Part shown: piece after piece, positions 9,604 through 18,452 of the stretch
Numbering within the stretch: the first letter of the stretch is position 1
Layout: every line of letters starts with the position of its first letter
Origin: Thiotrichaceae bacterium UBA973
Lineage (GTDB): Bacteria; Pseudomonadota; Gammaproteobacteria; Eutrophobiales; Eutrophobiaceae
Length of the DNA stretch: 64,000 nucleotides
Assembly: GCA_002292815.1 (NCBI GenBank)
Contig: DBBX01000027.1
Span: 62,001-126,000, forward strand
Direction: 5' to 3'
The notes under the pieces: generated by a model
What the model was told of the DNA's origin: nothing
Seen by the model: the letters and a program-made list of their open reading frames with translations, nothing else
The model's database searches: none
Translations under genes and position numbers: made by a program

Positions 9604-11040
9604 ATGAATAGTTATATCAATTCAGATAAAAATAAAACGATTCTCATTAATAATTACAGCACCGGGATATATTGTGCAATAATTTTATTATTTATTATAT
9701 TTAGAATACTTATTTATTTTGAAACAGAATATTTTGTAATCTGGTTTGACAGCGCTCAATTTGCAGCAACATCATTTGCCTCGGTCTGGTCTAATTTATT
9801 CTGGTCAGATGGCATACCCCCATTATATCCCTTTTTTCTGAAGCACTTTACTACGCTTTCAAGCAATCCTATTCCAATAGAAAACAGTTTTTTATCTTTA
9901 TTTTCTTATAACCCAACCATTATTAAGGGAATTGAATTACTAGATAATTATCCCTATCTTCTAGTAAAAAATAATTTTGATATAATTTCCGCCTCTTTGT
10001 TTCAATTTTTATTTTCTACTTTATCATGCGTCATATTTGCTTTGTCTTTTAGTTCCATCTTTAAAAATATATACATCAAATTAGTTTCAACAACATTCAT
10101 TCTTATGCTCGGCATGGAATCAAGCATCACTCTTTGGGATAAACATATATTAACTGAATCAATATCTATCTCTTTATTATTTATAACAATATCTTTCCTA
10201 ATCCATATAAAATATGTCGCAAAAAATATTATTTTTCTTGTGCTTTTTCTATTAATATTAATTTCCCTATCTTTTATAAAAATTACAAATAACTATCTAA
10301 TAGTTTTACTAATACCATTAGTTGTTTTTCACTTTATAAAAGGCAATTACAATTATAAAATAAACTATGCGCTATTATTTTCTACATTACTTTCGCTTTT
10401 TATTTTCAATCAATACATGTTGTTTAATGGGGACAGATCCAATGTGCCAATGAAAGATTTAATATCTTCTCGTATTAGTACTCAAGGATATGAAGACATA
10501 TATTATTATTTCAGGAATTCCGGCATGCCTGAATTACCAAAAGATACGATTGGAAAGCTATGGACTGCACCGTTTGAGGATTACCCTGAATTAAATGACT
10601 GGTGGATAAACAAATCCTCTAAAACATATCAAACATATTTAATAACACATCCAGGCTATTTCTTTTTTAGACCTTTCCAGTATACAAATGAGTTTAATAA
10701 ACCAGTCTATAATTATCTAACGCCCGATTTGCATTTTCATGAACAAGTTGCTCCAACTAAATTAAAAATTATATTTACCGACACATTCCTTTGGATATCT
10801 TTTTCGGTATTATCCTTGTTATTACTGTCAATATTTATAAAAAACAAAACTATTGATATTGACAACACTTTATTGCCAATATTTTTATTAATTAGCGGAA
10901 CAGCTTTATATTTAATAATATGGCATGCCGATTTGGGCGAATTAGATCGCCACTTAATTCAATGTGCAATAATGCTTAGAATAGCAATACTGATGCTGCT
11001 AATGATTTTTGCAAGCTTCCTTGTTAAAAAAGATCATTAA
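9604..11040 (+). CDS. Polytopic membrane protein, possible GT-C glycosyltransferase
   Basis: 478 residues with about ten hydrophobic segments. I do not recognise a close family. The first loop (VIWFDSAQFAA, then DGIPPLYPFFLKHF) has the general plan of GT-C enzymes related to family 39: an acidic residue shortly after TM1 and a PPLYP-like segment shared with the protein encoded at 2811-4409. The gene is strikingly AT-rich with many AAA, ATA and TTA codons, even for this window. The STT3-like gene is divergent from it across a 220-bp AT-rich gap. The function is inferred only from topology and context. Confidence 0.55.
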   Translation: MNSYINSDKNKTILINNYSTGIYCAIILLFIIFRILIYFETEYFVIWFDSAQFAATSFASVWSNLFWSDGIPPLYPFFLKHFTTLSSNPIPIENSFLSLFSYNPTIIKGIELLDNYPYLLVKNNFDIISASLFQFLFSTLSCVIFALSFSSIFKNIYIKLVSTTFILMLGMESSITLWDKHILTESISISLLFITISFLIHIKYVAKNIIFLVLFLLILISLSFIKITNNYLIVLLIPLVVFHFIKGNYNYKINYALLFSTLLSLFIFNQYMLFNGDRSNVPMKDLISSRISTQGYEDIYYYFRNSGMPELPKDTIGKLWTAPFEDYPELNDWWINKSSKTYQTYLITHPGYFFFRPFQYTNEFNKPVYNYLTPDLHFHEQVAPTKLKIIFTDTFLWISFSVLSLLLLSIFIKNKTIDIDNTLLPIFLLISGTALYLIIWHADLGELDRHLIQCAIMLRIAILMLLMIFASFLVKKDH

Positions 11041-11107
11041 TAAATCAGCTCATGATTATATCTAATATGGCAAGACTAAAATAATCAGAGCAATGTATTT
11101 TTTAATA

Positions 11108-12142
11108 TTATATAAGAAGCTTGTCGTTTTTAACTCTATCGTAATCAGTCTTTGCCATTATATGTACTAATTCTTCAAATGTGACTGTTGGCTTCCACTT
11201 CAGTACTTCATTTGCGTTTTTAGGATCGCCGACAATTCTATCTACATCTGTAAGCCTAAAATACTTTTCATTTATTTTGATTATTTTTTTACCTGTGCTT
11301 TTTTCAATTGCAAATTCATCTGTACCTTCACCAGACCATTCCAATTTAAATCCTATTGTATCTGCAGCAATTGAAATGAATTCTCTTAACGTATGTGATT
11401 TTCCTGTTGCGATTACAAACTCCCCAGGCACTTTTTGCTGCAACATTTTCCACATGGCACACACATAGTCTTTTGCATAACCCCAATCACGCTCAATATT
11501 TATATTACCAAGCTCAAGAACATCTAACTTGTTGTGCCATATCATGGCAAGCGAAGATGTTATTTTCCTTGTAACAAACTCAGTGCCTCTTAATTCTGAT
11601 TCATGATTGAATAATATTCCAGCAGAGGCATGAAGATTATAAGCTTCGCGATAATTAATAGTGATCGAATGCGCAAATTGTTTCGCAACAGAATACGGGC
11701 TTCTTGGATAAAATCGCGTATTTTCTGTTTGAGGGGATTCCTGAGCTTTTCCATATAATTCAGAAGTAGAAGCTTGATAAAATTTAATATCTGAATTTAC
11801 ATTTCTAATAACTTCGAGCAACCTTAAAACTCCAATTGCATTTACTTCACTGGTATATATAGGTTGATCAAATGAAGAGCTCACAAAACTCTGAGCACCT
11901 AGATTATATATTTCATCAGGCCTTACGGTATCAACAGTTTTGATAATATTAGAGTATTCAAATAACTCTAAAGGCACCATATGGACTTGTTCAAATACTC
12001 CCAATTCTTTTAAACGCCAATTTATCGGCGATGAATTTGGTCTACAGGTACCATAGACTTCATAGCCTTTTTCTAAAAGAAGTTTGGATAGGAAAGCACC
12101 ATCTTGCCCTGTAATACCTGTTATCAATGCTCTTTTTGTCAT
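11108..12142 (-). CDS. gmd: GDP-mannose 4,6-dehydratase
   Basis: 344 residues. TGITGQDGAFL (8-18) is the characteristic NADP-binding loop of GMD, the catalytic triad residues appear at STSE (125-128) and YSVAK (150-154), and NHESELRG is also a family signature. It converts GDP-mannose to GDP-4-keto-6-deoxymannose, the branch point for GDP-fucose, GDP-rhamnose, GDP-perosamine and others. No fucose synthase or 4-reductase gene is in the window, so the final sugar is unknown. The GT4 gene ends 7 bp upstream on the same strand, so they form an operon. Confidence 0.92.
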   Translation of the reverse strand: MTKRALITGITGQDGAFLSKLLLEKGYEVYGTCRPNSSPINWRLKELGVFEQVHMVPLELFEYSNIIKTVDTVRPDEIYNLGAQSFVSSSFDQPIYTSEVNAIGVLRLLEVIRNVNSDIKFYQASTSELYGKAQESPQTENTRFYPRSPYSVAKQFAHSITINYREAYNLHASAGILFNHESELRGTEFVTRKITSSLAMIWHNKLDVLELGNINIERDWGYAKDYVCAMWKMLQQKVPGEFVIATGKSHTLREFISIAADTIGFKLEWSGEGTDEFAIEKSTGKKIIKINEKYFRLTDVDRIVGDPKNANEVLKWKPTVTFEELVHIMAKTDYDRVKNDKLLI

Positions 12143-12149
12143 GATTTAT

Positions 12150-13130
12150 TTATAAAAGTGTTTTATATAGTTTAATATATTCATTAATCATATTCTCAAT
12201 ATTAAATTTACAAATTATTTTATCTCTAGCTTCTTCACCTAAACGCACACAGAGTCTATTATCTTCATATAATTCCAAGATTGACTTAGAAAAAGATATA
12301 ATGTCATCTTGTTCGCACAGCAAACCCGTTTTACTATTATCAATTAATTCTGGAACTGCTGTACAATTAGTTGATACAACTGGTTTTTCACATGCCATAG
12401 CCTCAGCTACCACATACCCAAACCCCTCGTATCTAGTCGGGAATAGTAAAGCATCGCAATTTTGATAATTCTTTATTAGTTCGTTTAAGTTCAATTTCCC
12501 TAGTTTATTAACATTAACATTTTTAATATTACCTTCCGTGTAATTTAACACTATGTTTTCAGGAAGCAGCTTCATTATTGGTAATAACAAATCAAACCCT
12601 TTCCTTTTGCTGCATGAACCAACAAATAGTAAATTAAATTTATCGTTTTTAGTCTTTTTATTTATTTTTGGTCTAAATAAATTAGTATCTATGCCTGTAT
12701 TTATTATATTAATTTTTATATCTGGATAATTTCTACTTATGACATCTCCTGTATATTTGCTAATAGCTATAACTTTAGATGCTGACTCAATGCTTAATTT
12801 TTCATAACGTCTAATTAAATTATTATGATATATTTTTTGTGCTTTTGATTTATATGGCGACAAAGCAAGATCATGCACCCAATGATATACAGATATCACA
12901 GTCGGTATATTAACTTTTGAAAATGCAAATCCATACCAACTATTTGAATGTATAATATCTGTATTTTTTGGTGCTTTAATATACTTTAGTGGGTAAGGTA
13001 AAAGCTCTGCTAAATGTGGAATCCAGGTGATTTCTGCTTCAACACCATTTTCTCTTAAACCTTTTACCAGGTTAATAATGAAAATATCTGCTCCAGTACC
13101 TGCGCGGATAGTTGGAAACCATATTTTCAT
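12150..13130 (-). CDS. Family 4 glycosyltransferase
   Basis: 326 residues with a GT-B fold. The C-terminal half contains the retaining EX7E motif in RYEGFGYVVAEAMA, the usual PVVSTNCTAVPEL donor-site stretch, and a Rossmann start at FNLLFVGSCSKRKG. No signal peptide or membrane segment is seen, so it acts at the cytoplasmic face. It lies immediately upstream of gmd with a 7-bp gap, so a GDP-deoxyhexose or mannose donor is plausible but not shown. Confidence 0.8.
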   Translation of the reverse strand: MKIWFPTIRAGTGADIFIINLVKGLRENGVEAEITWIPHLAELLPYPLKYIKAPKNTDIIHSNSWYGFAFSKVNIPTVISVYHWVHDLALSPYKSKAQKIYHNNLIRRYEKLSIESASKVIAISKYTGDVISRNYPDIKINIINTGIDTNLFRPKINKKTKNDKFNLLFVGSCSKRKGFDLLLPIMKLLPENIVLNYTEGNIKNVNVNKLGKLNLNELIKNYQNCDALLFPTRYEGFGYVVAEAMACEKPVVSTNCTAVPELIDNSKTGLLCEQDDIISFSKSILELYEDNRLCVRLGEEARDKIICKFNIENMINEYIKLYKTLL

Positions 13131-13273
13131 TTTATTTCACACATCTTTATTTTTTTAAAGCACTATTTAAATATCTAGATTATAAAATATGCTTATTCTA
13201 TATTTATGTTGACACTCTTTCTTCTAGTGAATCTTATACATGAACTTAAACTACACAGATCATCCAATAATAT

Positions 13274-14041
13274 TTAAAAATATTCACATATTAAAAATTT
13301 AGTTTTTCTATATATAATATAAAAGTACCAATAAAAAGAATACAGCATTTCCCACAAAATGTTTTTACAATATTTGTCATGAACTCGTCTCTCTTCTAAG
13401 AAACGCTTTTTTAAACTAGGCCAGTCATTTCTAGAACTTACACCTATTATTCGCATGCATGAAACCACTAGCCCTATTGATTTTGACTTTATATCTTTTC
13501 TGTATATTCGCAAAAGAAAATCATAATCCAGAGCGACTTTAAACGTATCATCAAACAAGCCATGTTTCTGAAACAATTCTCTTGAAATAACATGCCCCTG
13601 ATGACATGAACCCATTTTAAAATTTGTAAAAAAACCTAACCCCTTATTAAGTTTAACTATTCTGGTTTTGTCTGGGTAGATAAATAAAACTTTAAAGATG
13701 TATAAATCTAGTTGATCATTAACCAATAGAGAAATTTTATTTAACGTATCCTCCTCAAATAAATAATCGTCTGAATTAATAAAGAGTATATAATCGCCAG
13801 TCGCTTTTAATATCCCTTTATTCATAGCCTCGGCTATGCCATTGTCAGGCTCTGAAACCCAATATGTCACACAACTATTATAGTTTCTAATAATATCAAT
13901 GGTCGAATCGGTAGATCCGCCATCAATAATAATATGCTCAATATTTTTATACGTCTGCCTAGCAACACTCAATATAGTGTGCTCAATATATTTTTCTGAA
14001 TTGAGAGTTGCCGTAATAATAGAGAACTTAATATTATTCAT
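13274..14041 (-). CDS. Family 2 glycosyltransferase (WcaA-like)
   Basis: 255 residues. The GT-A domain starts at once (FSIITATLNSEKYI) and has IIIDGGSTDSTIDI, the SEPDNGIAEAMNKGI segment and a metal site in FINSDDYLF. The same type of domain is the second half of the fusion encoded at 18453-20480, with closely similar GGSTD, DDGQADAINKG and NSDD motifs, so the two are likely related by duplication or shared ancestry. The donor and acceptor are unknown. Confidence 0.8.
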   Translation of the reverse strand: MNNIKFSIITATLNSEKYIEHTILSVARQTYKNIEHIIIDGGSTDSTIDIIRNYNSCVTYWVSEPDNGIAEAMNKGILKATGDYILFINSDDYLFEEDTLNKISLLVNDQLDLYIFKVLFIYPDKTRIVKLNKGLGFFTNFKMGSCHQGHVISRELFQKHGLFDDTFKVALDYDFLLRIYRKDIKSKSIGLVVSCMRIIGVSSRNDWPSLKKRFLEERRVHDKYCKNILWEMLYSFYWYFYIIYRKTKFLICEYF

Positions 14042-14213
14042 TAAAATATCTAAATAATTAGAATTGCAATTTAAAACAAGGAGATATTATTTGTTATATT
14101 TTAGTAAGCAATAATTATTCACTAATAGAAAATTTCAGATAATAATTTATTCACATTATCCTTATGGAGAAAAGACTTACTAACATAAATAATAATATTT
14201 TTATGTTTAAAGT

Positions 14214-14933
14214 CTACAGCATTAAAATTTGTTGTACCCCATTAATATATTTAGAATATTTCGTCACTCTTAATGGGAAATGTTTAGTTATCGTATCCGC
14301 AACTGCCTCATCTTCCACATCGTACTTCAATTCCAGAATGGTAGATAACCTGTCAGATGATACGAATTTAAAAGAATTGAATCGTTCTCCTATTCGATAA
14401 TTATAGAGCTGATTATCAATTGTAAGCCTGAATTTTTCACATTTAGAAAGATAATATTGGCGTGTGTAATTATTTAGCAAGATGGGTAGAAGTAAGTCCA
14501 GATGTCGTTTTATGTTTTCTGGCAAGGCACTTTCTTTAATGTGGTTCCTAAAGTAGTCAGATGTAAAATCGCTATTTAGGGAAAAAGGCTCCAGAGAAAA
14601 ATACTTTTTCCGCCCGGCAAAACCATTTTTTATTTTTAACTCCAGGACAGGGCTTGTAACTTTGCCAAAGGATTCGCCATACCAACGAATTCGCGTTTTT
14701 AATCTTTTTGCAATACCTTCTATGTTTTCTATGACCGCATTTAGATTTCTAGTATCAAAATATATATTATTTATTATTCTTGTTGGAAACTGTCGGCAAA
14801 AACTTGCAGGATGAAGCCTGACAATGGATTCAATTTCGCTTACGGACAGTTCTCTAACTTGAAATTTTCGTTCATACCGATAGGTGTGATTACTGTCTAT
14901 TTTAGTTGCTGCTTTTTCCATAAGACACACCAT
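14214..14933 (-). CDS. VTC-domain protein, possible polyphosphate polymerase
   Basis: 239 residues of VTC-domain sequence. The basic and acidic tunnel residues expected from yeast Vtc4 can be followed: YERKF near the start, KTRIRWYG (R-x-R), LELKIKNG, GRKKYF, FRLTID, LELKYD and the final TKYSKY. VTC proteins make polyphosphate from ATP inside such a tunnel; many bacterial members are untested. There is no membrane segment, so the partner may be the DUF4956 protein. The gene overlaps the end of the CotH gene by 32 bp (20 bp if the second ATG at 14921 is used), which implies translational coupling. Confidence 0.8.
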   Translation of the reverse strand: MVCLMEKAATKIDSNHTYRYERKFQVRELSVSEIESIVRLHPASFCRQFPTRIINNIYFDTRNLNAVIENIEGIAKRLKTRIRWYGESFGKVTSPVLELKIKNGFAGRKKYFSLEPFSLNSDFTSDYFRNHIKESALPENIKRHLDLLLPILLNNYTRQYYLSKCEKFRLTIDNQLYNYRIGERFNSFKFVSSDRLSTILELKYDVEDEAVADTITKHFPLRVTKYSKYINGVQQILML

Positions 14934-17559
14934 ACAGTATTTTTTCGATATTAAATTGGTCCCCTTCTATAATATCTTCGTTAAGACTAAGCACCGATCC
15001 ATATTCAATCAGACTTGTTTCCCCTTTGCCATCCGATGTAAAATTATTGATATTTATTTTCCCGGGTCCAAATTCAGATTTTTTCTGAAAGGCAACAAAA
15101 GCCACACTACTCTTGGTTACACGTACATTATTTAGCTTAATTACAGAGTTATCTTTACTGGTAATAGCAAGCTCTGTATTACGTACATCAATATCACTGC
15201 CATTTACTATACTCGCTTCTCCCGCGCTTATACCCTTATCAGCAACACTATTCATTTGTATATGATGCATTGTGATATCAGTCCCGGATATATCAATGGC
15301 GTCATTACCAATATTCTCAAAAATTGCCTTGTAGATATTACCTTGACCAAAATCAATATCTAGCGCATCAGCTTTAATATCAGTGAACTTAAGGTGGTTC
15401 AGAGAAAACTTTGACCTAACGATATTAAGTGCATCCTCTGATTGAGTGCCGACAAAATTCACATAATCTATCTTTGAGGGAGACTCATAAAAAGTAATCG
15501 TTCCTGATGTAGACCAGTTGTTTTGTGCAGGATGTAAAAGTGAATCAATATTAATATGCTGAAGTTGTGATTCTCTATTGGACTTAAGCACTATCATCCC
15601 TTGTCCTGTTTTATCCGTTGTAGTTATTAATATAGGGTTATCTTTGGTACCTAGAAATCGTACCGGTGATCTTGATAAGATCACAGCATGATTATTTAGA
15701 ATTAGTTCTGCCCCTGGTTGTGCTTCAAGAGTAAAGCCTTCAGGGACAATCAAATTTTCATTAATTATATGCCGCCCCTCAGGGATCGTCAGCATAATTT
15801 CGCTATTACGCTGTATAAATTTGAATAATTCGACATTTCCAACCTGCCGCATTAAATCCCCTTTAAGAGTTGCTATATCTTCATTTTTTTTCCAGGGATA
15901 AACACGAGCTGAATGAATCTTCAATAATCCAGGTCTATTATAGTTAAGGGAAAGACAGGCAGGAAAGTTATCCAAACTTTCTAAACTAGGATCATAAGTG
16001 AAATTAATATTATGAACCATCGTAGTACTCAGTTCAGCTGGAGAAACTAGTAGTGATTGATTCTCTAGTGCAGAAAAAACGTAATCACCGCATGATAGAT
16101 TTAAAATTTCTATAGGCAGCCTGTTATCGATTACCTCAACATAAATATCGAGACGATCTTCATGAGTATTATTGAGGTATGCTTTTATTCTAACCTTGTT
16201 CAAATGTTTTGAAGCATAGTCTCGTTTTTTTATTAAAATAGTTTTGTCGAATATAAAGGCAGCCGGGCCGAAAGAAAAGACATGATCTTCTAAAGGGAAC
16301 TCTGAATATATCAATCCGAGATTATGTTTGAGTTCTGCTTCTATGCTAAGTAAAAAATTTTCTAAATAATCTGGCGCGGCAAGTTTCTCTAACGCGCGAA
16401 TGTATTCTCGGATGAATTCTTGATCCACTTTTCTTGGTGTGTTAAATAACTTATAAAAATATTCACGCCAATCTTCATAGATAAAATTATTAGGAGTAAT
16501 ACCTCGTTCATAGGCAAAGATTGGTTTCTCCTTATTAAAGAAATTATGCCCATCAAAAGCTATCGGTTCGAGACGAGAAGTTATTGGATTATAATAATAA
16601 CGGACACTTTTCGGTACCGCACCATGGTGGGTTCCCATAATGTCAGTAATCGCATAAAACATTGCAAGCTTCTTTGTGTCGAAAACTTCACCTACAGATA
16701 ACCTATCATCCCTGTATCCCTCTAGAAGATTAATTGCTTTAGCTGTGACTGGCGAAAATTCAGATTTTGTCCATTTCTTTTCATTGAAAGGGGTAACTTG
16801 CATATCAGAAAAAAGATTCTCTCCTCGCGTGCTTTCATCAAAACGAATAATAGGACTATCTTTCAGTCCGTATCTTTCTACCAGATATTTATCATAGTGT
16901 TCCTCCAGCGCGTATACTCCAAGATTCTTACCGTTTATAGAAAGATTTATAAAAATATAATTTGGGGAAATCAATCCTTCTCTCTTGACGAGTTGCAGAA
17001 AAATCCATTCATAAATATAGTTTCGCGCCCTCGGTTTATGAAGCGAAAATGTTTTCATAGCATAAAGGGTATTGTCTCCCTTTATTTCCACCCTAAAAGA
17101 AGCATTCGATAGACTTTCAAAATGGATCTTACGCTCACCCTTTAGTCTTATTTTTGCTTTCAATTGTTTGTTTCCTTGGGTAATCTTTACAGGCACATAT
17201 TCAAATTTTTGATCCTCCGTAATGAGTGGAATAGCTTTTCTTCTCATATATTCGAGTTTTTGCATGTTAATATGCGATATGTCGATCGAGAGATTTTCCG
17301 CTTTATTAATTGAACCCCGAATCGCATTAATAATTGCTTCGGGATAGGTTTTAATGGATTTAGTTATCTGTAACGTTTTATTGATTTTATTCCACGCGGC
17401 ATCGGATGATGTTGGATTTATATTTGCAAAAATTAATAACCCGGCGATAATAAAGAGGTTAATACAAATTATCAGGCAGGAGAAAACATTCCAAATCTTC
17501 TGCGGTGTTCGCCCACTAACGCTTTTATTTATAAATAATGTTCCCCCCTTTAGAATCAA
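14902..17559 (-). CDS. CotH-kinase-like protein with C-terminal beta-helix
   Basis: 885 residues. A single TM (about 26-46) anchors a large extracytoplasmic part. Residues about 100-450 are a CotH-type kinase domain: IRLKGERKIHF, then MKTFSLHKPRARNYIYEWI and GVYALEEHYDKYLVERYG. In the metal-binding stretch, where CotH kinases usually read WDxD, this protein reads AFDGHNF, so the second Asp is replaced by His. Residues about 600-870 are repetitive short beta strands of right-handed beta-helix type. The start is TTG, overlapping the upstream stop codon by 2 bp, with AAGGGA 7 nt upstream; no closer ATG exists. It sits between DUF4956 and VTC genes as one operon. The substrate is unknown. Confidence 0.75.
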   Translation of the reverse strand: MILKGGTLFINKSVSGRTPQKIWNVFSCLIICINLFIIAGLLIFANINPTSSDAAWNKINKTLQITKSIKTYPEAIINAIRGSINKAENLSIDISHINMQKLEYMRRKAIPLITEDQKFEYVPVKITQGNKQLKAKIRLKGERKIHFESLSNASFRVEIKGDNTLYAMKTFSLHKPRARNYIYEWIFLQLVKREGLISPNYIFINLSINGKNLGVYALEEHYDKYLVERYGLKDSPIIRFDESTRGENLFSDMQVTPFNEKKWTKSEFSPVTAKAINLLEGYRDDRLSVGEVFDTKKLAMFYAITDIMGTHHGAVPKSVRYYYNPITSRLEPIAFDGHNFFNKEKPIFAYERGITPNNFIYEDWREYFYKLFNTPRKVDQEFIREYIRALEKLAAPDYLENFLLSIEAELKHNLGLIYSEFPLEDHVFSFGPAAFIFDKTILIKKRDYASKHLNKVRIKAYLNNTHEDRLDIYVEVIDNRLPIEILNLSCGDYVFSALENQSLLVSPAELSTTMVHNINFTYDPSLESLDNFPACLSLNYNRPGLLKIHSARVYPWKKNEDIATLKGDLMRQVGNVELFKFIQRNSEIMLTIPEGRHIINENLIVPEGFTLEAQPGAELILNNHAVILSRSPVRFLGTKDNPILITTTDKTGQGMIVLKSNRESQLQHINIDSLLHPAQNNWSTSGTITFYESPSKIDYVNFVGTQSEDALNIVRSKFSLNHLKFTDIKADALDIDFGQGNIYKAIFENIGNDAIDISGTDITMHHIQMNSVADKGISAGEASIVNGSDIDVRNTELAITSKDNSVIKLNNVRVTKSSVAFVAFQKKSEFGPGKININNFTSDGKGETSLIEYGSVLSLNEDIIEGDQFNIEKILYGVSYGKSSN

Positions 17560-18248
17560 GCCAAAATCCCTTGTTGGTCAATGAATGTTATTTTGATGTT
17601 ACTGTCTATATTGGTCAGTTTCTGAGTCAAGTTTTCCAAACTTTCCGTGTTATTGACTTGAGTATTAAAAGTAACCTCGATTAAGTCTGCACCGCTATCA
17701 AGCCGTCTTAAATCAACCCTGTCACAACTATTGTTAACGATGTTCACAATGGCATCAAGATTCACATTTTTTTTATCCTGGCTGCTAATTGTAATAAACA
17801 TATTTGACTGAGAAAGTAATTCATCTCGGGTTATCTTCTTAAGGCCAATAATTACAAAAACAGTGAGAATGAACGATATGATGATAATTAATCTTTGATC
17901 AGCACCAAGCCCAAGCCCTATGGATATAGCAAGGAACAAATAAGTCAGCTCTTCAGGTTCTTTGATTGCCGCCCTGAAGCGAACGATAGATAGTGCGCCG
18001 ACCAATCCCAATGAAAGTGCCAAGGATGACTTTACAATACTGATTACGGTCATCGTAATCATTGCTAATAGTACTAGGTTCTTGGAAAAGGATTCTCTAT
18101 TTGAGAGAGAGTTCCCATAGAGTCGGTATATATGGCTAAGCACGTAAGCCAAAAAAGCAGCAAGCAAAAGGTTGACAGCAAAATTCAGAGGATCTACCTG
18201 GATACTCTGTGAGTTAAGAAAGTTTTCAAATGTGTTAGTTTTTTCCAT
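17556..18248 (-). CDS. DUF4956 membrane protein
   Basis: 230 residues with about four membrane segments (residues 22-130). Between them is the conserved polar stretch GLVGALSIVRFRAAIKEPEE, which marks the DUF4956 family. A C-terminal cytoplasmic domain of about 80 residues with an alpha/beta pattern (FITISSQ, then VDLRRLDSGADLIEVTF) follows. No biochemical role is established to my knowledge. It is the first gene of the DUF4956-CotH-VTC operon, and its stop codon overlaps the CotH start. Confidence 0.8.
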   Translation of the reverse strand: MEKTNTFENFLNSQSIQVDPLNFAVNLLLAAFLAYVLSHIYRLYGNSLSNRESFSKNLVLLAMITMTVISIVKSSLALSLGLVGALSIVRFRAAIKEPEELTYLFLAISIGLGLGADQRLIIIISFILTVFVIIGLKKITRDELLSQSNMFITISSQDKKNVNLDAIVNIVNNSCDRVDLRRLDSGADLIEVTFNTQVNNTESLENLTQKLTNIDSNIKITFIDQQGILA

Positions 18249-18452
18249 CAGTTATATACCCTATTAATATCTGTCTTCGTATGTGGAGAAAAAATAAATA
18301 CCTTGCTTAATTAATACAATTTAATAAACGTATTGTAATTCAGCTAATTATTAATAATTAGACCTCGAATCTGACTAAAATATAATACTGATTCTTAGCG
18401 AACCAATAATGACATAGTGTTTTGAGTAAAAATAATTTATCAACAAAAAACA
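18249..18452. promoter_or_regulatory. Intergenic region upstream of the DUF4956 operon, with palindrome
   Basis: About 200 AT-rich bases. The notable element is a perfect 18-bp palindrome, CTAATTATT/AATAATTAG, at 18344-18361, about 100 bp before the DUF4956 start. It could be an operator, or a weak hairpin ending the upstream GT transcript, although no T-run follows it on the minus strand. The promoter itself is not obvious. Confidence 0.3.
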
